From the NCBI RefSeq assembly GCF_036010665.1, contig NZ_CP108581.1, positions 7,307,535-7,371,534 of the forward strand: a stretch of DNA of 64,000 nt. The letters run 5' to 3'. Source of the DNA: Microbispora sp. NBC_01189 (GTDB lineage Bacteria; Actinomycetota; Actinomycetes; Streptosporangiales; Streptosporangiaceae). Positions within the stretch are counted from its first letter, which is position 1, and the number at the start of each line of letters is the position of its first letter. The position numbers and the translations under genes were made by a program. Of the stretch, positions 57,992-64,000 are shown piece by piece. The notes under the pieces are model-generated. The model ran no database searches. It was not told the origin of the DNA and saw only the letters and a list, made by a program, of their open reading frames with translations.

Positions 57992-59227
57992 ATGCCCGGT
58001 ATGGAGAGTTCTGAACGGGCGGGACTGGTGCTGCGTCCGTTCCACGGCGTCCGTTACGCGGTGGACGACCCGGCCGCTGTCACCTCGCCTCCGTACGATC
58101 TCATCTCCCCTGAGGAACTGCGGGAACTGCTCGGTCGTCATCCGAACAACGTGGTGCGGCTGATCCTTCCCGGAGTCAGCCACTACGGCGAGGCGAGCGC
58201 GGCGCTGACCGCCTGGCTGGCCGACGGAGTGCTGGCGGTCGACACCCTGCCCGGCCTGTACGTGTACGAGCAGAGCGGCGTCGGCTTCCTGCAGCGGGGC
58301 CTGATCGGGGCGGTGGGCGTCGGGTCGACCGCCGTCCTCGCGCACGAGAACGTGCTGCCCGAGCCGGTCGCCGACCGCCTCGCGCTGATGCGGGCGACCC
58401 AGGCCAACCTGGAGCCGATCTTCCTTCTCTACGAGGGTGGCGGCACCGCCTCCCGGCTGGTCGACGACGTGGCGACCCAGCGCTTCCCGTCCATGGACGT
58501 CCGGACGGGTGAGGGCGTGCACCACCGTCTGTGGGCGGTGACCGACCCGAACGAGATCGAGGCCGTCGCCGAGGACCTGCGCGAGCGCCAGGCGCTGATC
58601 GCCGACGGGCATCACCGTTACGCGACGTACGAGGCCCTGCGGAAGGATCACCTCGGGCCCGGCCCCTGGGACTACGGCCTGGCCTACCTGGTCGACTCCA
58701 CGGTGTATCCGCCCGATCTGCAGGCCATCCACCGGGTTGTTCCGGGGCTGCCCCTGCAGGAGGCGGCCGCACGGGCCAAGGGCGCGTGGCAGGTCCACGA
58801 GTTCGCCTCCGTCGAGGACGCCCTGGCAGCGCTCACCAGGGCGGCCGGGCCCGCCTTCGTGCTCGCCGGCGAGGGCCCCGCCCATCTCCTGACGGACCCG
58901 GACCCGTTGCAGGTCGAGCACGCCATGCCGGCCGAGCACTCCGCGCGGTGGCGGACGCTCGACACCTCGGTGCTCACGATGTTCCTCCTGCCGAAGGTGT
59001 GGGGGATCACCGACAGTGAGCAGTCGGTGATGGTCGTTCACCACGACCCGCTCGCCGCCGTCGAGAAGGCCCGCCGTCTCGGCGGCACTGCGGTGCTGCT
59101 CAAGCCGCTGGCCACCGATGACGTGCTCACGGTCGCGGCGCAGGGCGAACGCGTGCCACGCAAGTCGACCTCGTTCGGCCCCAAGCCCCGGACGGGGCTG
59201 GTCATGCGGAGTTTCGCCGCCGACTGA
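57992..59227 (+). CDS. DUF1015 family protein
   Basis: 411 residues. The N-terminal LRPFHGVRYA and SPPYDLISPEE, and the central IADGHHRYATYEALR, are the signatures of DUF1015, a widespread family without an assigned reaction. The invariant HHR suggests catalysis. ATG 57992 or 58001 are both possible; the short leader has no strong Shine-Dalgarno. Its 3' end overlaps the ssb gene on the other strand by 26 bases. Confidence 0.9.
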   Translation: MPGMESSERAGLVLRPFHGVRYAVDDPAAVTSPPYDLISPEELRELLGRHPNNVVRLILPGVSHYGEASAALTAWLADGVLAVDTLPGLYVYEQSGVGFLQRGLIGAVGVGSTAVLAHENVLPEPVADRLALMRATQANLEPIFLLYEGGGTASRLVDDVATQRFPSMDVRTGEGVHHRLWAVTDPNEIEAVAEDLRERQALIADGHHRYATYEALRKDHLGPGPWDYGLAYLVDSTVYPPDLQAIHRVVPGLPLQEAAARAKGAWQVHEFASVEDALAALTRAAGPAFVLAGEGPAHLLTDPDPLQVEHAMPAEHSARWRTLDTSVLTMFLLPKVWGITDSEQSVMVVHHDPLAAVEKARRLGGTAVLLKPLATDDVLTVAAQGERVPRKSTSFGPKPRTGLVMRSFAAD

Positions 59228-59684
59228 TCCCATCGCCGTCCACCGGCTCGGGGCCGGGCGCTCCGGTCCCAGCGATGGGACCGTCAGGCTCGACGCCCGT
59301 GCCAGGATCGCGGGCCTCGGCCTCCGCCCGGGCCTCGGCCTCCGCCCGGGCCCTGCCCGTACGGGACCTGCTCCGCGGGGGCGCCTGCTGGAGGCGGCGT
59401 GCCGTCCGGACCTCGATCTCGTGGCGGCTGCCGCCACGCCACCAGCGGCGGCGCAGGGCGCCTTCCACCTCGACCAGATCATCGAGCTGCCAGCCCAGCA
59501 CGGAGCCCCGCACTCCGTCGTCGAACGTCGCGCATTCGATCGCGTCGGAGCGCTGGAAGCCCGGCCTGCCACCCGGCCTGCGGACCGCGAGCCGCCATTG
59601 GGTCAGCAGGGCCCCGCTCGGCAGTTCCCGGTGCGCCGGCTCCATGGACAGCCGTCCGGCCAGGACCACCTCGTTGCGGTGCAT
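59202..59684 (-). CDS. Single-stranded DNA-binding protein paralogue
   Basis: 160 residues. An OB-fold (1-105) with MHRNEVVLAGRLSMEP, LLTQWRLAVRR and WQLDDLVEVEGALRRRWWR is SSB-like. The C-terminus is a repetitive RAEAEARAEAEARD stretch and ends in RRRNSA, lacking the acidic DDDIPF-like tip of replicative SSB, so it is unlikely to recruit the usual partners. GAGAGGAGATC precedes the ATG. A secondary SSB, perhaps for competence, repair or differentiation. Confidence 0.85.
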   Translation of the reverse strand: MHRNEVVLAGRLSMEPAHRELPSGALLTQWRLAVRRPGGRPGFQRSDAIECATFDDGVRGSVLGWQLDDLVEVEGALRRRWWRGGSRHEIEVRTARRLQQAPPRSRSRTGRARAEAEARAEAEARDPGTGVEPDGPIAGTGAPGPEPVDGDGISRRRNSA

Positions 59685-59785
59685 GTGATCTCCTCTCTGT
59701 CAGGGATCACTGTGCGTGACTAGGCTGGGTCCTTGAGGACCTGAACGCCGTTCTGTGAATATCGGTTCTAGTTCCAGGGGTAGCT

Positions 59786-60712
59786 GTGGACAACGTCACT
59801 CCGCTCGGCGGCGAGGTGTACGAGATCGACACCCGCATGGCCGGCTATTCGGGCATCACGGCGGGTTACCTGATCCTCGGCGACCGGCCCTGCCTGGTCG
59901 AGACGGGCACGTCGACCTCGGCTCCGGTGGTCAGGGACGCGCTGTCCTCCCTCGGGGTCGGGCCGGACGACCTCGCGACCGTCGTCGTGACGCACATCCA
60001 CCTCGACCACGCCGGTGGCGTGGGGGACATCGCGGCCTACTATCCCTCGGCCGAGATCGTCGTACACGAGAAGGGTGCCCGCCATCTCGCCGACCCGTCC
60101 CGGCTGATGGCGAGCGCCAGGATGGTGTGGGGCGACAAGCTCGACGTGCTGTTCGGCGCCCTGACGCCCACGGACGCGGCGCGCATCAGGGCGCTGGGCG
60201 ACACCGGCACGATCGACCTCGGCGGCGGCCGCACCCTGTCCAGCCACTACTCTCCCGGCCACGCCAAACACCATGTCGGCCTGCTCGACTCGCTCACCGG
60301 CGACCTCTACGTGGGTGACGCCGCGGGCGTGTACCTGCCCGAGACCGGAGACCTGCGGCCCGCCACACCTCCGCCGGATTTCGACCTCGACGTCGCCCTC
60401 GGCTCAATCGCGTTGTTCGCCGCCCTCACGCCGCAGCGACTGCTGTTCAGTCACTACGGCCCCGTAGGGGACGTTCCGTCGATTCTGGAGAGATCGGCCG
60501 AGGAACTGCGCGTCTGGGTGGATCTGACCAGGCGCGCCCATGCCGAGGGCATGGAGTTCGACCACGCCGTGGCGATGGTGCGCGAACGGACGCGGGAGCG
60601 GTACGCCGCGCTCCGCGGCGACGACGCCACCGCCGAGCGGTTCGAGTTGCTGAGCGAGGCGGCCTCGAACGTGGCGGGAATCATCCACTGGCTGGACCGC
60701 CCGGCACGGTGA
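59786..60712 (+). CDS. MBL-fold metallo-hydrolase
   Basis: 308 residues with THIHLDHAGG (HxHxDH), HYSPGHAKHH, YVGDAAGVY and LLFSHYGPVG as metal ligands. The full-length C-terminal helices suit the larger quorum-quenching/ribonuclease-like subgroup, but the substrate is not known. GTG 59786 has AGGGG 5 bases upstream. Confidence 0.9.
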   Translation: MDNVTPLGGEVYEIDTRMAGYSGITAGYLILGDRPCLVETGTSTSAPVVRDALSSLGVGPDDLATVVVTHIHLDHAGGVGDIAAYYPSAEIVVHEKGARHLADPSRLMASARMVWGDKLDVLFGALTPTDAARIRALGDTGTIDLGGGRTLSSHYSPGHAKHHVGLLDSLTGDLYVGDAAGVYLPETGDLRPATPPPDFDLDVALGSIALFAALTPQRLLFSHYGPVGDVPSILERSAEELRVWVDLTRRAHAEGMEFDHAVAMVRERTRERYAALRGDDATAERFELLSEAASNVAGIIHWLDRPAR

Positions 60713-60797
60713 GCGACTGAGCGATGAGCGGCCGAGCGCGCGAAGGGCGCCGCCGCCCGGGGCCGGACCCCGGCGACGACGCCCGTCGTACGGGCGA

Positions 60798-63680
60798 TCA
60801 GCGCTTGCCGTGCTCTCCCGAGTCCTCCGGGTCGTCGAGCACGTCCCCGAAGTCGGGCTCGATGAAGGCGGGGCCGAAGGCGGACACCTCGCCCTTGCCG
60901 TCCTTCGCCGCGGACGGCTCGCCCGGCGCCGCTCCGCCCTGCACGCCCTGCCCCTGCCCGGCTGCCGGTACGGACGCCTCACTCGCGGTTGCGGCCTCCT
61001 CCGTGGTCGTTCCGGCCGCCGCGGGGGCCGTCGGGGCCGCCGCGGAAGAAGCGCCGTCGCCGGGAAGATCGGCGTCATGCCGGTCATCGCCCACGAGATC
61101 GCTGCCCACGAGATCGTCCGTCGCGCGGTCCCGCTCCGCGAGGTTGTCCTTCTCCGAGTCGTCCGCGGCGAGATCGTCGTCCGGAACGTCCTCGTCGGCG
61201 AGGTTCTCCGGAACGCTCGCCTCGTCGTCCTCGTCCTTGACCGCCTCCTGGATCTCCTCGCCCTCAGCGAGACCGCCGTACTCGCCGGACTCAGAGTCGT
61301 CAGACTCGGACTCGTCGGACTCGGACTCGTCGTAGTCCTCCTCCAGGTCCTCGATGAGTCCCCCGGTCAGCTCCGCGTACCGCTCGGCCGCGTCGGTCTC
61401 GCCGTCCTCGTCGAAGCCCATCGCGCGGGCGAACCAGTCGGTGGCCGCCTGCTCGTGCCCGGCCTCCGCGAGGGCGTCGGCGTAGGCGAAGGCCAGCCGG
61501 GCCGACCACGGCTTCGGCTGCGGGTCGCGCAGCTCCGGAACACGCTGCAGCGTGATCACGGCGGCGTCGTGCTGGCCGAGGTCGCGGCGCGCTCCCGACT
61601 CCACGATCGCGAGTTCGATCCTGCCCGCGCGGTCCAGCCGTTCGGCCTCACTGGAGCGAACGAGGTCCAGCGCCCGCTCCGGTCGCCCGAGACCCCGCTC
61701 ACAGTCGGCCATGATCGGCAGATATTCGTCGGATCCGGTCATCCGCCGTGCGGCGCGCAGGTCACCGAGCGCCTCGGCGTACTGCCCCGCGTGGTAGGCG
61801 GCGATCCCCGTCGCCTCGCGGACGATCCCGATCCTGCCCGCGAACCGGCGGGCCACCTTGGCGTGCTCGTACGCCTTCTCGGGCTCCTCCGCGCTCAGCG
61901 CGCGGGCAGCCGCGACGAGGTGACTGGCCACGAGGTCCGCAAGGTCGTTCGGCAGTGAGCCGAGCTCCGCGCGGGCCTCCCGGTCGAGTTCGTCAGGCGT
62001 GATGTCCGGGTCCAGCGCGGGGAGCTGCTCATGCGTCGTGTTCTCACTCGCATCCTCCGGCCGGCCGAACCGGGTGCGGCTGCCGCCCCGGTCGTCCCTG
62101 TCGTCCCGGCTGAACGGCCGCGCGCCGCCCCGATCGCCGCCGGACGGCCGCGACTCGTCACGGTCCCTGCTGAAGGGGCGGGGGCCGCTCCGCTCGCCTC
62201 GGAACGGAGGCCGCGCCCGATCGCCTGAGGATCCGGAGGCGGAGCCCGGTCCGCGTCCGCGGAACGTCCGACCGCCCTCCTCACGGTCACGGCCGGGGCG
62301 CCTGTCGTCGCGATCCCTGAAGGACCCGGTGTTCCTGTCGTCCGCCGAGCGGCGCGGCCGGTCGCCGAAGGAGTCGCGGTCGCGGTACCGGGGCTCGTCG
62401 CCGCCATCCGGCCGGCTCCCGTACGGACGCCTCGGCCCATCCTGGCCGCCGGCGTCGCCCCGGTCCCCGAAAGAGCGCCGGGGGCGGTCATCGCCGTACG
62501 GACGCCGAGGGCGGTCATCCCCGTAGGGACGCCGAGGCCCATCCGGCCGCTGGTAGCCGCCCGCGCCTCTGTCCTCGCGCCCGCCCTGACGGCTCTCCTG
62601 ACTGCTGTCCCGGCGACCCTCCTGGCGACTGTTGTCGCGCTCCTGGTCGGAACGGCGCGGCGGCCGGGCGTCGTATCCGCCCCGCTCGTCGCGATCGCGG
62701 CGAGGTGCGAACGGGCGGTCTCCACGGTTGTCCCGGTTCTCGGAGGAGTCACGGTCGCGGAAGCCGTAGCGTCCCCCGAAGCCACCGCCCTGACGCTGCG
62801 GACGGTCCTGGTAACCCCCACCGCCCTGACGCTGCGGACGGTCCTGGTAACCCCCACCGCCCTGACGCTGCGGACGGTCCTGGTAACCCCCACCGCCTTG
62901 ACGCTGCGGACGGTCCTGGTAACCCCCACCGCCTTGACGCTGCGGACGGTCCTGGTAACCCCCACCCTCGCGCCGGTCGGGACGGCGTTCTCCGTAAGGC
63001 CTGCTGCCGCGGTCATCCGAGCGGAACGGCCGGCCGCCCCGTTCGTCACGCTCCCGGGCACCGTACCCGCCTCGGGCGTCGCCACGATCGCCGTACGGGC
63101 GTCTCGGCCGGTCCGCACCGAAGGAGTCCCGGTCCTGGTAGGCACGGCCGCCCTGACGCCCCTCGGAGCCCTCGGTCCGGCGAGTGTCCTCTCCGCCCTG
63201 CCCTGCCCGGTCGCGCCCGAACCCACGGCCGCCATCGCGATCGCGGTAGCCGCCGCGGTCTGTGCCACGGCCTCCAGCGCCGGTGCCGGAGGGGCGACGA
63301 TCGCGGTCGCTTCTGTCGTCTCGGTCGCGGTAGCCGCCGCTCCTGTCGCGGTCACCGGAGGAACCACCAGCCCGGTCATCCCGGCCACGCGACTCGAACC
63401 GCCCACCGGACGGCCTGTCCTGGGGGCGGTATCCCTGCCTGTCTGAACGGAACGGGCGGTCGCCGCGGGCCCCGCGCTCTCCGCGGTCAGTGCGGTCGGT
63501 GCGACCCTCACGGTCGTTGCGGTCGTTGCGGAAGCCTTCTCGCCGCTCCGCGTAGCGGCCACCGGACCCTCCGCTTCCCCTGTCGCCGCGGAAACCTCCA
63601 GTGCGCTCCGCCCCGTCTTTGTTCTCTTCGCGGTTGTCTCCGCCACGGCCCGCGCCGTCGCGCCCGTCTTCTCTGTTCAC
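60798..63680 (-). CDS. RG/RD-rich disordered protein with TPR domain and acidic tail
   Basis: 960 residues in three parts. Residues 1 to about 550 are low-complexity, very rich in Arg, Gly, Asp and Tyr (RDRD, RGG, RPRRPYGDDR). They include five exact 12-residue units YQDRPQRQGGGG (about 239-299). Residues about 555-770 form helical TPR-like pairs (KAYEHAKVARRFAGRIG, ALGDLRAARRMTG). Residues 770-960 are strongly acidic (DESESDESESDDSE). GTG 63680 is preferred (AGAGGA 5 bases upstream); GTG 63704 adds eight residues. It holds the place of the short TPR protein Rv1691 of Mycobacterium. RGG-like tails bind RNA and can drive phase separation; that role is inference. Confidence 0.85.
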   Translation of the reverse strand: MNREDGRDGAGRGGDNREENKDGAERTGGFRGDRGSGGSGGRYAERREGFRNDRNDREGRTDRTDRGERGARGDRPFRSDRQGYRPQDRPSGGRFESRGRDDRAGGSSGDRDRSGGYRDRDDRSDRDRRPSGTGAGGRGTDRGGYRDRDGGRGFGRDRAGQGGEDTRRTEGSEGRQGGRAYQDRDSFGADRPRRPYGDRGDARGGYGARERDERGGRPFRSDDRGSRPYGERRPDRREGGGYQDRPQRQGGGGYQDRPQRQGGGGYQDRPQRQGGGGYQDRPQRQGGGGYQDRPQRQGGGFGGRYGFRDRDSSENRDNRGDRPFAPRRDRDERGGYDARPPRRSDQERDNSRQEGRRDSSQESRQGGREDRGAGGYQRPDGPRRPYGDDRPRRPYGDDRPRRSFGDRGDAGGQDGPRRPYGSRPDGGDEPRYRDRDSFGDRPRRSADDRNTGSFRDRDDRRPGRDREEGGRTFRGRGPGSASGSSGDRARPPFRGERSGPRPFSRDRDESRPSGGDRGGARPFSRDDRDDRGGSRTRFGRPEDASENTTHEQLPALDPDITPDELDREARAELGSLPNDLADLVASHLVAAARALSAEEPEKAYEHAKVARRFAGRIGIVREATGIAAYHAGQYAEALGDLRAARRMTGSDEYLPIMADCERGLGRPERALDLVRSSEAERLDRAGRIELAIVESGARRDLGQHDAAVITLQRVPELRDPQPKPWSARLAFAYADALAEAGHEQAATDWFARAMGFDEDGETDAAERYAELTGGLIEDLEEDYDESESDESESDDSESGEYGGLAEGEEIQEAVKDEDDEASVPENLADEDVPDDDLAADDSEKDNLAERDRATDDLVGSDLVGDDRHDADLPGDGASSAAAPTAPAAAGTTTEEAATASEASVPAAGQGQGVQGGAAPGEPSAAKDGKGEVSAFGPAFIEPDFGDVLDDPEDSGEHGKR
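62784..62963. repeat. Five 36-bp coding tandem repeats
   Basis: Units begin at 62784, 62820, 62856, 62892 and 62928 and encode YQDRPQRQGGGG. The first three share ACCGCCCTGACG while the last two have ACCGCCTTGACG, so the array grew by recent duplication. Confidence 0.95.
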
Positions 63681-64000
63681 TTCTGTCCTCTGTTGCTTGC
63701 TCACCGCGTCCGGTTCGCCGGCCGCAGGGCTCCTGTCTTCCCTTGTGTCCTGACTGACTTCTGGGGCTTCGTCCTGTACCCGAGGAGTTCCAGGGAAGAC
63801 GTCATGTCTGTCGCGACTCCGCTGAGACCGCGTTCCGCCGCAGCCTTGGGTTCTCGTTCTACGCGACGAAGGCCACCGCGTGGTGGGTGGCCCGGCACCT
63901 GTCAGCCTAGCGCGCCGGTGCCACCGAGTGAGCCCCGCCAGGGGCTTTCCTCATCCGGGAAGATCTCGGCTGGTGAGGATCCGAGTTCGGGAAACAAAAA
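63681..64000. other. Right-end region with hairpins, no gene seen
   Basis: About 320 bases upstream of the RG-rich gene. No convincing frame, tRNA or rRNA. It holds GGCCACC/GGTGGCC (63871-63892) and GGCACC/GGTGCC (63894-63922) inverted repeats. The last bases may belong to a gene outside the window. Confidence 0.4.
63933..63948 (+). terminator. Small terminator-like hairpin at the right end
   Basis: AGCCCC-GCCA-GGGGCT followed by TTCC on the plus strand. It could end a transcript coming from either side. Confidence 0.4.

Noticed and set aside
60810..61958. Long plus-strand frames across the RG-rich TPR gene
   Set aside because: They are antisense to the repeat-rich, codon-biased minus-strand gene, have no ribosome-binding site and no known domains.
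62784..62963. CRISPR-like regular repeats
   Set aside because: The units are contiguous with no spacers, stay in frame in a long coding sequence and encode YQDRPQRQGGGG. No cas genes are present.
63705..64000. tRNA or rRNA at the right end
   Set aside because: The hairpins do not form a cloverleaf, and no conserved tRNA arms or rRNA signatures are visible.

Overview
The window is high-GC chromosomal DNA from a filamentous actinobacterium. The gene order is ctaB|tkt-tal-pgi-zwf-opcA-pgl, rbpA-secG-tpiA-pgk-gap-whiA-yvcK-rapZ-uvrC-uvrA and steA-recN-nadK-tlyA. Together with WhiA, RbpA and CBM2-bearing cellulolytic enzymes, this fits Streptosporangiaceae-like organisms (the family is my inference). 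I see no prophage, insertion sequence, CRISPR array, tRNA or rRNA. It reads as a core-chromosome segment with accessory genes between conserved blocks.

Layout. 1-4900: end of an unknown gene, an orphan CebR-type promoter/operator, a secreted CBM2-linked AA10 lytic polysaccharide monooxygenase, a PrsW-type membrane protease and a divergent Tat lipoprotein. 4900-14400: heme O synthase divergent from a six-gene pentose-phosphate operon with pgi inside it. 14600-24900: accessory metabolism, comprising a ROK regulator, a coiled-coil protein, a secreted CBM2-SMP30 lactonase-like enzyme, an ACT-GNAT acetyltransferase, an amine oxidase-like flavoprotein, an amidohydrolase, and a flavin monooxygenase divergent from a MarR regulator. 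25100-37850: the minus-strand block rbpA, secG, tpiA-pgk-gap, whiA-yvcK-rapZ, uvrC, a Rieske lipoprotein and uvrA. 38200-44850: a metallo-hydrolase, a GntP permease, an OSBS/N-acylamino-acid racemase-like enolase, phosphatidylserine synthase and decarboxylase, and a TerC protein with a probable manganese (yybP-ykoY) riboswitch. 45000-55700: a minus-strand envelope/division block in transcription order tlyA, nadK, recN, steA, steB, a divergent MraY/WecA-like transferase, MurJ and a GT4 glycosyltransferase. 55980-63680: SCP2 protein, HAD phosphatase, TPR protein, DUF1015, SSB, metallo-hydrolase and a 960-residue RG/RD-rich disordered TPR protein.

How the genes connect. The pentose-phosphate operon and the gap-pgk-tpiA operon supply central carbon flux and NADPH. 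A DasR-like site overlaps the expected -35 position of gap. The secreted LPMO and the CBM2-lactonase could act in sequence on oxidised cellulose ends. SteA/SteB with a MraY-like enzyme, MurJ and GT4 look like a division-linked lipid-carrier glycan module.

Most interesting points: the RG-rich TPR protein with exact 36-bp coding repeats, the steAB-mraY-like-murJ-GT4 set, the CBM2-SMP30 enzyme, the orphan CebR control region, the DasR-like site before gap, the gntP leader that can hide its own ribosome-binding site, and the manganese riboswitch before terC.
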